DNA of 64,000 nucleotides from contig NZ_JAKELO010000002.1 in assembly GCF_028912405.1 (NCBI RefSeq), positions 1,001,276 to 1,065,275 of the forward strand. The letters are read 5' to 3'. The notes beneath the pieces were generated by a model that saw only the letters and a program-made list of their open reading frames with translations, was not told the origin of the DNA and did not search any database. The stretch's first letter is position 1. Each line of letters opens with the position of its first letter. This DNA comes from Methanogenium marinum. Lineage in GTDB: Archaea; Halobacteriota; Methanomicrobia; Methanomicrobiales; Methanomicrobiaceae. Position numbers and translations under genes: made by a program. Below are positions 17,460 through 27,553 of the stretch, in pieces.

Positions 17460-18569
17460 ATGGCATTAATTGACTTGGGAAACACCCTCTTCACCATCAT
17501 TCTCGTACTCGCAATCATCCTCATCTTTGCAAAAGGTGTCGTGATTGTGCAGCCGTACCAGCAGGCGCTTGAAATACGGCTGGGCCAGTACAAGGGCCGG
17601 TTAAACCCGGGATTTCGCTGGGTGATTCCCTTCATCACGGATATCATCAAAATTGACCTGAGAACACAGGTGATGGACGTCCCCCGCCAGGAAGTCATCA
17701 CCAAGGATAACTCTCCCACAAATGTTGACGCCATCGTCTACGTCCGGGTGGTTGACCCGGAGAAGTCCGCCTTTGAGGTATCCGACTTCCGGATGGCAAC
17801 CGTTGCACTTGCCCAGACAAGTCTGCGTGGCATCATCGGTGACATGGAGCTCGATGAAATACTCTACAACCGTGAGATGATCAACACCCGTCTGCGTGAC
17901 ATTCTCGACCGCGAGACTGACCAGTGGGGAGTAAAAGTAGAGCGGGTCGAGATAAAAGAGGTCGATCCGGTCGGTGCCGTCAAGAATGCGATGACCGAAC
18001 AGACGGCAGCAGAACGTGAACGCCGTGCTGCAATCCTGCGTGCAGACGGTGAGAAGCGATCTGCGATTCTCACCGCGGAAGGAAAGCGCCAGTCCATGAT
18101 CCTCGAAGCAGAGGGGGACCGTCAGAGTAAGATTCTCAGGGCGGAAGGTGACAGGAAATCCCGTATCCTGCAGTCACAGGGTGAGGCACAGGGTCTGCGC
18201 ATCCTCTCTCTCGGGTCACGGGCGCTTGACAGGAAAGCCATCACTGTTCTCTCTCTGGATGCCCTCAAGCAGATGGCTGACGGACAGGCAACGAAGATAA
18301 TCTTCCCGTTCGAACTCTCTGGCCTCATTAAACAGAGTGCAAAGTTCCTCGGCGAAGAAGCAGAAATTCTCGTCGATGAAGACTGGAAGAATATTGATCT
18401 CGACGAATCCATCCTCGGCAAATCTCCGGCAGAAGAAGGAATTGAGGACGCCACAGAGTATGTAAAAGAAATCGAGAGAAAGATAAAGACCCTGGAAGAC
18501 CCGACCACTCCGGTGAATCTGGATGCCACCGTCAAACCGTCGGAACCCCCACGCACAGAACGGGAATAA
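17460..18569 (+). CDS. SPFH/stomatin-like membrane scaffold protein
   Basis: An N-terminal TM helix (LFTIILVLAIILIFAKGVVIV) leads into an SPFH/band-7 domain (about 30-200; GQYKGRLNPGFRWVIPF, DVPRQEVITKDN, FLTA-type coiled helix). A coiled coil follows with repeated ILxAEGxRxS units (about 180-240), typical of prohibitin/stomatin oligomers. The acidic, proline-rich C-terminal tail (about 310-369) is less conserved. It forms ring-like oligomers in the membrane with NfeD. The length (369) is a little longer than stomatins of about 260-320 residues because of the tail. Confidence 0.88.
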   Translation: MALIDLGNTLFTIILVLAIILIFAKGVVIVQPYQQALEIRLGQYKGRLNPGFRWVIPFITDIIKIDLRTQVMDVPRQEVITKDNSPTNVDAIVYVRVVDPEKSAFEVSDFRMATVALAQTSLRGIIGDMELDEILYNREMINTRLRDILDRETDQWGVKVERVEIKEVDPVGAVKNAMTEQTAAERERRAAILRADGEKRSAILTAEGKRQSMILEAEGDRQSKILRAEGDRKSRILQSQGEAQGLRILSLGSRALDRKAITVLSLDALKQMADGQATKIIFPFELSGLIKQSAKFLGEEAEILVDEDWKNIDLDESILGKSPAEEGIEDATEYVKEIERKIKTLEDPTTPVNLDATVKPSEPPRTERE

Positions 18570-18778
18570 CCTGGTCTCTTTCTTCACCCATTTTTTCGGT
18601 TTCACAGACCCCACTGCGCACCGCCAGGTTTCCTGTCCCACCAACCCGTTCACAATACTCCTAACTGTGAATAGCACCGACTACCCGTAACCTCAATGAT
18701 AAAGTCAGGGTACATGTAATAATATAGGCAAGGAGTACCAGTAGGTTCTCTTAACTCCGGTCGGGAAGGGGAAATCAG

Positions 18779-20365
18779 GTGAAATATATTGTTGTAACAG
18801 GCGGTGTGATGAGTGGCCTTGGGAAAGGCATCACCACCGCATCTATTGGCCGTCTGCTAAAAAACCGTGGGTATGCAGTAACCGCGGTAAAAATAGACCC
18901 GTACCTGAATATTGACGCAGGTACGATGAACCCGGGACAGCACGGAGAGGTGTATGTCCTCTCAGATGGCGGCGAAGTCGACCTTGACCTTGGTAATTAT
19001 GAGCGGTTCTTAGACATCGAACTCACTTCCACTCATAATATTACCACAGGCAAGGTCTACCGTGAAGTAATCGAGAAAGAACGCCGGGGAGATTATCTCG
19101 GTGCAACCGTCCAGATTATCCCCCATATTACTGCTCAGATCAGAAATTCAATCGCAGAAGCTGCGAAAATTGAGGTCAGTCCAGGTGAGGTTCCGGAGAT
19201 CTGCCTGGTGGAAGTTGGCGGCACGGTTGGTGACATCGAAAGCATGCCATTTTTAGAGGCAGTCCGTGAGATGCGCGCAGAACTTCCAAAGGAGGATATG
19301 GCTCTTGTCCATGTCACCCTGGTTCCTGCTGACAATATGGGTGACCACAAGACCAAACCAACCCAGCACTCAGTGAAGGCCCTGCGGGAACTGGGCCTTC
19401 AGCCGGACGTTATCGTTGGCAGAAGTGACTGCATCATGAGTGCTTCAACAAAGAGAAAAATATCTGCCTTCACAGATGTTTCCGCGAAGGCGGTAATAAG
19501 CGCAATAACAGCACCCGACATCTACCTGGTACCAATGGAGATGGAAAAAGAGGGGCTTGCAGAAGTGATCACCGAACAGTTGCACCTGAAGGCGAAAGTT
19601 CCGGAAAACAGCTGGTACACTCTCATCAACCGGGAGAGCACGGCCCGTGTGACCATCGCCATCATAAGCAAATACGGCATCGAGGATGTCTATATCTCCA
19701 TCAAGGAATCCCTGAAACATGCAGGGTTCGCTCTTGCAACCGAGGTGGACATCCGGTGGCTGGATGCAGAAACGTTCTCCTGCGATGAACTCACAGATGT
19801 GGACGGCATCCTTGTACCCGGTGGATTTGGCCAAAGGGGGATTGAAGGGAAAATTCGGGCCATTGAATATGCCCGAACACATAAGAAGCCCTATCTCGGC
19901 CTTTGTCTTGGATTCCAGCTCGCAGTAATCGAGTTCGCCCGCAATGTGGCAGGCATCACAGATGCGACAAGCGAAGAGATGGGCCCCGGTTCCCATGTCA
20001 TCGCCATTCTTCCTGAGCAAGAAGATGTAGAAAACCTGGGTGGCACGATGCGCCTTGGAAACTGCACCGCAGATATCCGCAGAGGTACCCGGGTGCATGG
20101 ACTTTATGGCACTGACACCATCACCGAACGGCACCGCCACCGCTACGAAGTGAATCCTGAATATATCGAACAGTTAGAAGAGGCAGGGTTGGTATTTTCC
20201 GGCACCTGCGGCCCGCGAATGGAGACCTGCGAACTAAATCAGGATACATTCTTCCTCGCGACCCAGTTCCATCCCGAATTCAAATCAACACCAACCCGCC
20301 CGTCACCCCCCTATGTCGGCTTTGTGCAGGCATGCCGTGAACAGAAATTACAGAACCAGGAGTAG
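18779..20365 (+). CDS. pyrG: CTP synthase
   Basis: Makes CTP from UTP, ATP and glutamine. The N-terminal synthetase domain begins with [19 protein letters not shown]. The C-terminal class I glutaminase has the cysteine nucleophile in [11 protein letters not shown] and the catalytic His-Glu in FHPEFKSTP. The 528 residues are full length. The start is GTG 18779 (KYIVVTGG), as the conserved N-terminus requires. About 200 bp of untranslated DNA with a TAATAATATAGG promoter-like element lies upstream. guaAB follows after 6 bp, so the two glutamine-dependent or ammonia-dependent nucleotide enzymes are cotranscribed. Confidence 0.96.
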   Translation: MKYIVVTGGVMSGLGKGITTASIGRLLKNRGYAVTAVKIDPYLNIDAGTMNPGQHGEVYVLSDGGEVDLDLGNYERFLDIELTSTHNITTGKVYREVIEKERRGDYLGATVQIIPHITAQIRNSIAEAAKIEVSPGEVPEICLVEVGGTVGDIESMPFLEAVREMRAELPKEDMALVHVTLVPADNMGDHKTKPTQHSVKALRELGLQPDVIVGRSDCIMSASTKRKISAFTDVSAKAVISAITAPDIYLVPMEMEKEGLAEVITEQLHLKAKVPENSWYTLINRESTARVTIAIISKYGIEDVYISIKESLKHAGFALATEVDIRWLDAETFSCDELTDVDGILVPGGFGQRGIEGKIRAIEYARTHKKPYLGLCLGFQLAVIEFARNVAGITDATSEEMGPGSHVIAILPEQEDVENLGGTMRLGNCTADIRRGTRVHGLYGTDTITERHRHRYEVNPEYIEQLEEAGLVFSGTCGPRMETCELNQDTFFLATQFHPEFKSTPTRPSPPYVGFVQACREQKLQNQE

Positions 20366-20371
20366 ACAATC

Positions 20372-21289
20372 ATGGTAAAAGCAGAGAAATTTATCGAAGA
20401 AGCAATCGCGGATATCCGGCAGAAGGCCGGCGATGACTATGTCGTTATGGCACTCTCCGGCGGCGTGGACAGTTCCGTCTGTGCAGAACTTGCGAAGCGG
20501 GCAATAGGCGACCGCCTGATTCCGATTTATGTGGACACCGGTCTGATGCGCAAGGGTGAGAGCGAGCGGATAAAAGAACTCTTTTGTGACATCAGTCTGA
20601 AGATGGTCGATGCAGGCGAGGAGTTCATCTCAGCCCTGAAAGGCGTTACAGACCCGGAAAAGAAACGCAAAATTATCGGCGAGAAGTTCATTCGTGTATT
20701 TGAACGAGAAGCACGCGAGACAAATGCCGCCTACCTCTTACAGGGCACCATCTACCCTGACATCATCGAAAGTGAAGGCGGCATTAAAAGCCACCACAAT
20801 GTCGGCGGTCTCCCCGTTGACATCAACTTCAAGGGCGTCATCGAACCGCTCGTTGATCTCTATAAAGATGAGGTCAGAGAAGTGGCAGGCGCCCTTAACA
20901 TGCCCACCGAGATCCAGCACCGGATGCCCTTCCCCGGCCCCGGCCTTGCCGTCCGCTGTGTGGGCGAAGTAACAGAAGAGAAGATTGCCGTGGTCCGCGA
21001 GGCAAATGCCATCGCAGAAGAAGAACTCGTCGAACAGTTCAACCCATGGCAGTGCCTTGCAGCAGTCATCGGCCTCGGTACCGGTGTGAAAGGAGACATC
21101 CGCCTCCATGGCTGGATTGTCGCTGTCCGTGCAGTATACTCACGTGATGCAATGACTGCTGAACCGGTCGAAGTCCCATGGGAAAACCTGCACCGCATCG
21201 CATCACGGATAACAGCAGAAATACCGGGTGTTTCACGGGTAGTCTATGACATCACCCCAAAGCCACCCGCAACAATCGAATACGAGTGA
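20372..21289 (+). CDS. guaAB: GMP synthase, ATP-pyrophosphatase subunit
   Basis: Converts XMP to GMP using ammonia delivered by a separate glutaminase subunit, as in many archaea. It has the PP-loop [14 protein letters not shown], the XMP-binding segment near [18 protein letters not shown], and the C-terminal dimerisation domain ending [13 protein letters not shown]. The 305 residues match the archaeal split form; the glutaminase gene is not in this window. The start ATG 20372 is 6 bp after pyrG. Confidence 0.95.
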   Translation: MVKAEKFIEEAIADIRQKAGDDYVVMALSGGVDSSVCAELAKRAIGDRLIPIYVDTGLMRKGESERIKELFCDISLKMVDAGEEFISALKGVTDPEKKRKIIGEKFIRVFEREARETNAAYLLQGTIYPDIIESEGGIKSHHNVGGLPVDINFKGVIEPLVDLYKDEVREVAGALNMPTEIQHRMPFPGPGLAVRCVGEVTEEKIAVVREANAIAEEELVEQFNPWQCLAAVIGLGTGVKGDIRLHGWIVAVRAVYSRDAMTAEPVEVPWENLHRIASRITAEIPGVSRVVYDITPKPPATIEYE

Positions 21290-21334
21290 ATACAAAAAAC
21301 ATAATTAAGATACATACAGAGGAAGCGAAAAATA

Positions 21335-22468
21335 ATGGTACAGAATGAATACCGCGATATGTGTGAAACATACCTGATGCGCAACTTCAGCCGTGATATT
21401 TTAATCACGCGGGGCAAAGGAGCACGGGTATGGGATGATGAGGGAAATGAATACATCGACTGTGTGGCAGGCATTGCTGTCTGTTCCACCGGCCACTGTC
21501 ACCCAAAGGTTGCTGATGCCATCTGCCGCCAGGCAAAAGAGCTTATCCATATCTCAAACCTCTTCTACATCCCCGGCCAGGCACAACTAGCAAAACGGAT
21601 TGCAGAGAAGGCAGGTCTCAATGGAGGGCGTGTTTTCTTCTCCAATTCCGGCAGTGAAGCCGTTGAAGCGGCTGTTAAACTTGCCCGTGTCCGTACCGGA
21701 AAAAAGAAATTCGTCGCGTTTAAATCCGGATTCCACGGCCGGACCTATGGGGCTCTTTCTATGACACACAAGGAAGACTACCGCCTCCCCTTCACCCCCT
21801 TGCCATATGAATGCGAATTCGTCGAATACGGAGACATCGAAGGTCTGAAGGCCGTAATGGACGAAACGGTTGCTGCTGTTATTATTGAACCAATACAGGG
21901 AGAAGCAGGAGTCATTCCTGCACCGGCAGGTTTCATGGAGGATGTGCGCAGCGTCTGCAACGAAAATGACGCTCTCATGATCGTTGATGAAGTGCAGACC
22001 GGATTCGGACGGACCGGCAAATGGTTCGCCTTCCAGCACACTTCAATCAAGCCTGATATTATCACGATGGCAAAGGGCATCGCCTCAGGATTTCCCATGG
22101 GTGGTATCGTCGCACGGGAGGGACTGGAGTTTCTCCCCGGCGAGCACGGCGGTACATTCAACGGCGGCCCACTCGCCTGTGCAGCAGCACACGCAACGAT
22201 GGACGTCATTGAGGATATAATCGGTGATATCGAGCGCAAAGGTCGCCGTTTCCGTGATGGTCTTGCTGCATACAATCCCCGTCAGCGGGGCCTCATGATT
22301 GGGGTGACCCTCGGGGACCGTTGTGCACCGGTGAAGCAGTATTGTGAGGAACATGGGGTGCTTGTCAACTGCACCAGCGGAAACCTCCGTATCGTCCCGC
22401 CGCTCGTCATCACAGACGAGGATATTGACCAGGCGGTCAGGGTCATCAATGAAGCACTTAATTCGTAA
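21335..22468 (+). CDS. argD: Acetylornithine aminotransferase (class III)
   Basis: A fold-type I PLP enzyme of arginine synthesis (N-acetylglutamate semialdehyde to N-acetylornithine). Seen are FFSNSGSEAVEAAVKLAR (cofactor phosphate pocket), IIEPIQGEAGV, IVDEVQTGFGRTG (PLP-binding Asp) and TMAKGIASGFPMGG (Schiff-base Lys). The 377 residues are typical. A close class III relative such as succinyldiaminopimelate or GABA aminotransferase cannot be excluded by motif alone, but the length and sequence favour ArgD. GAGGAAG precedes the start. It overlaps hisC by 20 nt. Confidence 0.88.
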   Translation: MVQNEYRDMCETYLMRNFSRDILITRGKGARVWDDEGNEYIDCVAGIAVCSTGHCHPKVADAICRQAKELIHISNLFYIPGQAQLAKRIAEKAGLNGGRVFFSNSGSEAVEAAVKLARVRTGKKKFVAFKSGFHGRTYGALSMTHKEDYRLPFTPLPYECEFVEYGDIEGLKAVMDETVAAVIIEPIQGEAGVIPAPAGFMEDVRSVCNENDALMIVDEVQTGFGRTGKWFAFQHTSIKPDIITMAKGIASGFPMGGIVAREGLEFLPGEHGGTFNGGPLACAAAHATMDVIEDIIGDIERKGRRFRDGLAAYNPRQRGLMIGVTLGDRCAPVKQYCEEHGVLVNCTSGNLRIVPPLVITDEDIDQAVRVINEALNS

Positions 22469-23513
22469 AGAATTTCTGGAAGAAGGGTATGTCTTCGCGA
22501 CACGGGCAGCAGATATAGCCCGTGCTGCGGGGCACACCCGCCCGGCACGACTGGCAAGCAACGAAAACCCATATCCGCCATCATCAAAGGCAATCAAAGC
22601 GGCAGCAGATGTCCTGCCCACCGCCAACCGCTACCCGGATGAGACAAACCGGGAGTTCATTGCCGCACTGAAAAAGCGACACGGTGACTACCAGTTTGTG
22701 GCAAGCGTCGGGATGGACGGTATCATTGATACCATCCTCCGCACTCTTATCTCAGACGGTGACCGGGTTGCAGTGGCAACACCCACCTACTCCTACTACG
22801 GGCTTGCTGTCCGGGCACAGGGAGGAGTTGCTATATCTGTTCCCCGGAAGGACGACTTTTCCGTTGATCCGGCAGTATTCTGCAGGGAAGCAGCAGGGAC
22901 AAAACTTGCCTTCCTCTGCACCCCGAACAATCCGACGGGGTCAACAGAGACACCGAAAACAATCGCAAATATTTGCGAGAACTATGACGGGATTCTCTTC
23001 CTTGACTGCGCATATATCGAATTTGACGGAACCGACTACCGTCCATTGATGAAGAAATACGACAACCTCATCATAGGAAGGACAATGTCCAAGGCGTATT
23101 CCCTTGCTGGTCTTCGGGTTGGATACGCCTTTGTGCCGGAATGGTATGAACCATTTTACCATCGGGCGGCAACCCCTTTCACTCTCAACGTGGTTTCACA
23201 GGCAGCCGCCACAGCGGCACTGAGAGACACCGTGCATGTGAAAACGATTGTATCGGTCGTCCAGGAGTGGCGGCAGCGGTTCATCGATGAATGCCCGTAT
23301 CCTGTCGTTCCCGGCGGGGCAAACTTTGTGATGATAGACGTGGCACCCCACACAGCCGAGGATGTGGTGACAGAACTTGCACAAAAAGGTGTCGTCGTCC
23401 GGTCCTGCGCCAGTTTCCCCGGTCTTCCGAACCATTATATCCGTGTCTCCATCGGTGAACCATGGGAGAACGAAGCATTCATCACCGCAATAGGTGAAAT
23501 TTACCAGCCATGA
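22449..23513 (+). CDS. hisC: Histidinol-phosphate aminotransferase
   Basis: A class I/II PLP aminotransferase of histidine synthesis. Motifs: LASNENPYPPS at the N-terminus, CTPNNPTGS (PLP contact), DCAYIEF, and the Schiff-base lysine in GRTMSKAYSLAGLRVGY. The start ATG 22449 (MKHLIRKEFLEEGY) was chosen because it begins just before conserved sequence; a frame opening at 22344 would overlap argD by over 100 nt. The result is 354 residues, the usual length. ATGA overlap with the next gene. Confidence 0.9.
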   Translation: MKHLIRKEFLEEGYVFATRAADIARAAGHTRPARLASNENPYPPSSKAIKAAADVLPTANRYPDETNREFIAALKKRHGDYQFVASVGMDGIIDTILRTLISDGDRVAVATPTYSYYGLAVRAQGGVAISVPRKDDFSVDPAVFCREAAGTKLAFLCTPNNPTGSTETPKTIANICENYDGILFLDCAYIEFDGTDYRPLMKKYDNLIIGRTMSKAYSLAGLRVGYAFVPEWYEPFYHRAATPFTLNVVSQAAATAALRDTVHVKTIVSVVQEWRQRFIDECPYPVVPGGANFVMIDVAPHTAEDVVTELAQKGVVVRSCASFPGLPNHYIRVSIGEPWENEAFITAIGEIYQP

Positions 23514-24022
23514 TGACAGCACTTACCGGGACACCCGGCACCGGAAAATCAACCATCGCGTCCGTACTCAGGGCACGTGGGATTCAGACTCTGTCGCAGA
23601 AGGAGACGATGGGACCTTATCTCCTCGAGCATGACGCTGAGCGCGACACCGATATCATCGATGAGGATGCATGGGTGGATGCCTTTGTCCCGGTTGATGG
23701 CATAATCGAAGGCCATCTCACCCACCTTCTGCCGGCAGACCGTGTGGTTGTCCTGCGCTGCCGCCCGGATATCCTTGCCGCACGGCTGAGAGAGCGAGGA
23801 TACCATGATGAGAAGGTACAGGAGAATGCAGAGGCAGAAGCACTTGATGCTATCCTTATTGAAGCATTAGAAGTGCACCCGGAGACCCATATCATGGTAA
23901 TTGACACAACAGAACAGAATCCGGAAGACACAGCGGATGAAATCGAGGCATTTATCCGTAGTGATGCGCCACATACCCTCACAGTACCTGACTGGTCAGA
24001 ATTTCTGGGAAGACATGTATGA
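23510..24022 (+). CDS. Adenylate kinase-like NTPase of the AK6/Fap7 type
   Basis: A small (170 aa) P-loop kinase starting MMTALTGTPGTGKST, with a short NMP-binding region, the LID-type RLRERGYHDEKVQEN and a VIDTTE strand. The layout is that of archaeal AK6/Fap7 proteins, which have adenylate kinase/ATPase activity and help mature the small ribosomal subunit. It is ATGA-coupled to hisC and again to the following CDP-alcohol transferase gene. Confidence 0.82.
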   Translation: MMTALTGTPGTGKSTIASVLRARGIQTLSQKETMGPYLLEHDAERDTDIIDEDAWVDAFVPVDGIIEGHLTHLLPADRVVVLRCRPDILAARLRERGYHDEKVQENAEAEALDAILIEALEVHPETHIMVIDTTEQNPEDTADEIEAFIRSDAPHTLTVPDWSEFLGRHV

Positions 24023-24615
24023 CAGTTGACAACCTCCGCCCCCGTGTGCAATGGATCGTTGAACCAGTAGCGAAGGGTATGGCAAAAGTCGGGTTTACCC
24101 CGAATGTCTGCTCTGTTATTGCACTTGTGGTGGCGGTCGCCGGGGGGGCTGCGTTCTATTTTGAAGCGGCCCTTTTGGCTGTCATCTGTATCATCCTCAA
24201 TGCCTTCTTTGACGGGGTGGACGGAGCAATTGCCCGTGTCACCGGAACCGCAGGATTGAAAGGGGACTTCCTCGACCATGTCATCGACCGGTATGCGGAC
24301 ATATTCATCATCACCGGCATATTCGCAGGTCCTCTTGCCTCACCCTTTATCGGCGTCTTTGCCCTCACCGGCGTCCTCATGTCCTCCTATCTCGGGACAC
24401 AGGCACAGGCAGTGGGTGTGGGCAGGGTCTATGGCGGCATCCTCGGGAGGGCTGACCGCCTGCTCCTTCTGATTGTCTTCGGCATCGCAGCCGCATTTAT
24501 TTCGGGAGCGGTGTATGCAGGCATCACGGTGATGGATGTGATGCTTTTGATATTCGGTGTCCTGGGTCATATCACTGCTCTGCAGCGTTTCCACGGAACA
24601 TGGAAACAGCTCTGA
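24019..24615 (+). CDS. CDP-alcohol phosphatidyltransferase, archaetidylinositol-phosphate synthase-like
   Basis: An integral membrane enzyme of 198 residues that joins a CDP-activated archaeol to a polar alcohol. The signature DGxxAR...G...D...D is complete: DGAIARVTGTAG, then GDFLDHVID. About six TM helices are predicted by eye. The short N-terminus and sequence resemble archaeal archaetidylinositol-phosphate synthases; the alcohol partner is inferred. It ends the pyrG-led plus-strand run and is followed by an AT-rich, T-rich segment (24620-24650) that could end transcription. Confidence 0.85.
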   Translation: MTVDNLRPRVQWIVEPVAKGMAKVGFTPNVCSVIALVVAVAGGAAFYFEAALLAVICIILNAFFDGVDGAIARVTGTAGLKGDFLDHVIDRYADIFIITGIFAGPLASPFIGVFALTGVLMSSYLGTQAQAVGVGRVYGGILGRADRLLLLIVFGIAAAFISGAVYAGITVMDVMLLIFGVLGHITALQRFHGTWKQL

Positions 24616-24746
24616 TTTTTACTTAAACGATAAAAATATTTTTTTCTCAGAATCTCTCAATCCAAATACAGTATATACCTGAGTCTTCAGTTCCCGTAGG
24701 GTACACTCCCCTATACCAAATCCCACAGAATCTGATTCAGACTATT

Positions 24747-25946
24747 TTACTCATCCTTTTTCCCTACATGATTCCGGAAGTGCCGTTTCGGGATCAACAG
24801 TTCCCGGGCAATCGACTCAAAGTATTTGTCGGTCATCCCCGCGACATAGTCCCGCACCATTTCTGCGGGTGAGGCTGTATTCAGGTATGCCAATGAGACC
24901 CACTTCGCCTCAATAAAATCCTTGTAGATGAAAGAGTCTTTTCGCCCCTCTTCGATATCTCTGAGGAAACGGTCAAAAAGGACCCCATAGAGGTTTTTGA
25001 TGAGAGGGTCCTGAGCATGCAGAACCGGATTCTCGTAAATCATTTCATAATTGTACTGCTTCAGTGCCTTCACACAGGCCGATATTTCCGGTGAAAAACG
25101 AACCTCCCCACAATCGAAACTGCAGGCGATGACATCCCGGCAGACGGTATCAATGATGGATGCGTTAAACCGGCGGTAGTCTCCCGTGAGGGAAAATGTA
25201 TTCCGGCAGTCTTTCGGCAGATCGGGAAGGGAGGGAGTAAGAAAACCGATTTCGATTGCGTCCTGCAGGTCGCGGCCGATATAGGCGATGGTGTCTGCAA
25301 CCCGCACCACGCACCCTTCAAGGGTGCCGGGGGCTGGATCACCTCCCTGCAAAAGCATCTCTTTTTTCCGGGACAATTCCTCTCGGGTAGTGATCGGTTC
25401 CGGGGCAAGGTGGGTGTTGTGCACCTCCCCGTTATGGCAGAGGATGCCATCCAAAACCTGCAGGGTGAGGTTGGTGTCCTCTATCGAGTCCAGAAACTGA
25501 ATGCTCTGCACGTCATGACGGAAGGGGCCAATCTGATGTCTTTTACAGAGAGTGGAAAGGCAGGATTCCCCAAAGTGGCCGTACGGCGGGTGGCCGATGT
25601 CATGGCCAAGGGCAATGGCCTCAATTAAATCCTCATTTAAGGAGAGGGCACGGCCGATGGTCCTGCCTATTTTTGCCACCAGCTGGATATGGATAGCCCG
25701 ATGGGTGATCTGCTCGTTATCTAAGAGATAGAATACCTGGGTTTTGTCGATATACCGTGAAAATGCACGGGAGTGGATTATACGGTCAACATCCCGGAAG
25801 AAGGGCGGCCGGATGATCCGGTCCTCAGGAAGGCCACCATCCCGCCGGATGGCCGCATCGTCACGGCAGGCATGAGAAGAGAGAAGCGCCGCCTTCTCCT
25901 CCTGTCGCCGGGTAATTTTCTCCAGCTGTACATCCGTAATCTCCAT
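24747..25946 (-). CDS. dGTPase-like HD-domain deoxynucleoside triphosphohydrolase
   Basis: A 399-residue HD-superfamily protein. The segment RDVDRIIHSRAFSRYIDKTQVF with a following THRAIHIQLV supplies the first metal histidine and the substrate arginines. GHDIGHPPYGHFGE holds the HD pair. VVRVADTIAYIGRDLQDAIE carries the last metal aspartate. This is the dGTPase/SAMHD1-type fold, releasing triphosphate from dNTPs to control pools or clear phage-type nucleotides. It follows the MATE gene on the minus strand with a 27-bp gap. Confidence 0.88.
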   Translation of the reverse strand: MEITDVQLEKITRRQEEKAALLSSHACRDDAAIRRDGGLPEDRIIRPPFFRDVDRIIHSRAFSRYIDKTQVFYLLDNEQITHRAIHIQLVAKIGRTIGRALSLNEDLIEAIALGHDIGHPPYGHFGESCLSTLCKRHQIGPFRHDVQSIQFLDSIEDTNLTLQVLDGILCHNGEVHNTHLAPEPITTREELSRKKEMLLQGGDPAPGTLEGCVVRVADTIAYIGRDLQDAIEIGFLTPSLPDLPKDCRNTFSLTGDYRRFNASIIDTVCRDVIACSFDCGEVRFSPEISACVKALKQYNYEMIYENPVLHAQDPLIKNLYGVLFDRFLRDIEEGRKDSFIYKDFIEAKWVSLAYLNTASPAEMVRDYVAGMTDKYFESIARELLIPKRHFRNHVGKKDE

Positions 25947-25973
25947 GGTATGAGGATTGCCTGCCGGACATCA

Positions 25974-27359
25974 TTAAACCGATTCTTCCAACAGACCCGT
26001 CTCCCTGATGAGCTTTTTTGTATAGAACCGGGCCCAGACATATCCAATACCGGCACCCACCGAATTCCCGATGACAAGACCCCACCAGATGCCCATAATG
26101 CCCCATCCAAAGGTAACTGCCAGGAGATAGCACGATATGACTGTCATGACAATGGTGCGGATAACGGTGATCACAAGGGAGTCAAAGCCCCGCCCAAATC
26201 CCTGAAGAAGGGATGCCGAAAAGATACCAAAGCTCACTGCAGGGAAAAATAAGCAGACCGTCTGCAGGAAGGATACAAGACCAGGATAAAGATGTGCCGC
26301 ACCCTCACTGTAGGTGAATACCTGGGCAATATATGGGGCACAGAGATAGACCGAGACTGTGACAAAAAGGCTGATTATAACCCCCAGCCGGATGGCATAG
26401 AGATGCCCTTCTTCTGCCTTGCGAATGAGGCCCGCCCCGTAGGCTGCCCCACAAACTGAAACAACCGCAGTGGAGATGGCAATAAGCGGTGTGATGCCGA
26501 TAGAAACCACCCGCCAGCCAGTGGAAAAGATAGCAACCCCGTCGGTGGTTGCCACGATAAGAATGATGAGGTTCAGAGCAAATGTCGTCATTGCCATTGA
26601 CACATGCTGAAATGAGGCAGGAATACCTACTTTCAGAATTTCCCATGTAATGGGCCGTGAGAACGAAAAACCGGCAAAATCCAGCTGAACATGGGTATCC
26701 CGTTTCACAAAGATCCACCAGAACATCGGGATGCAGGCGGTGATAAATGCGACAACCGTCGCCCAGGCCGCACCTTCGACACCGAGTCCCAGCCCATAGA
26801 TAAAAACAGGGTCTAAGATGATATTCACCAAAGAACTGACGAGCATCACATACATGGTTCGTTTTGCATCTCCCTCACCGCGGAGTAACGCACTCCCGAT
26901 GGCAAGAAAGAGAATAAAAAATGTGCCTAAAAATATGATTTGAGCATATCCTGCGGCCATCGCTGTGACAGGTGTATCTCCGAGAATCTTCCCGAAACTG
27001 CCGGTAACAGAGAGCCCCGCGATCGTGATGATAATAGAAAATAACAGAACCAGAACAGCCGTGTGTGTAGCAACATTGTTCGCTCCTTCATGATCCCGCA
27101 TCCCGATATGGCGGGAGACAGCCGCCCCCACACCCACTCCCATGCCGTTTGCAAAGCCGAATACGGCAAAAAAGAACGGGAAGAAAAAACCGACTGCCGC
27201 AAGCGCATCAGCACCAATGCCTGCCACCCAGAATGCATCGGTCAGGTTATAGATCGTCTGGAGCAACATGCCGACCATAACAGGCCAGGCGAGACTGCGG
27301 ATGGCCGGTTTCGGATCTCCGAGAAGGGTTTCGACACCTGCTTTCATCTGACCTTTCAT
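25974..27359 (-). CDS. MATE family efflux protein
   Basis: About 12 TM helices in two similar halves; the N-terminal IRSLAWPVMVGMLLQTIYNLTDAFWVAGIG is typical of the MatE domain. The 461 residues are the usual length. It exports cationic or amphipathic compounds against Na+ or H+. ATG 27359 (MKGQMKAG) is used; ATG 27347 is an alternative. It lies between a condensation-type acyltransferase and a dNTPase on one strand; with the former it could form a make-and-export pair (inference). Confidence 0.88.
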   Translation of the reverse strand: MKGQMKAGVETLLGDPKPAIRSLAWPVMVGMLLQTIYNLTDAFWVAGIGADALAAVGFFFPFFFAVFGFANGMGVGVGAAVSRHIGMRDHEGANNVATHTAVLVLLFSIIITIAGLSVTGSFGKILGDTPVTAMAAGYAQIIFLGTFFILFLAIGSALLRGEGDAKRTMYVMLVSSLVNIILDPVFIYGLGLGVEGAAWATVVAFITACIPMFWWIFVKRDTHVQLDFAGFSFSRPITWEILKVGIPASFQHVSMAMTTFALNLIILIVATTDGVAIFSTGWRVVSIGITPLIAISTAVVSVCGAAYGAGLIRKAEEGHLYAIRLGVIISLFVTVSVYLCAPYIAQVFTYSEGAAHLYPGLVSFLQTVCLFFPAVSFGIFSASLLQGFGRGFDSLVITVIRTIVMTVISCYLLAVTFGWGIMGIWWGLVIGNSVGAGIGYVWARFYTKKLIRETGLLEESV

Positions 27360-27553
27360 GCAGTTCCCTCCGGCATGCAGGGGGATGGATTACGGCCATT
27401 GCAGATACATCTGATGTCATACCAGATACAAACCCAGAGCAAAAGACAGACCCGAACCACCTGAATACCATTCATCTACCTGATATTTAATCCGCAGAAA
27501 TGATAACCCTGCCCCGGAGAGGAAAAATCCTATAAAATAATGATAATAAAATG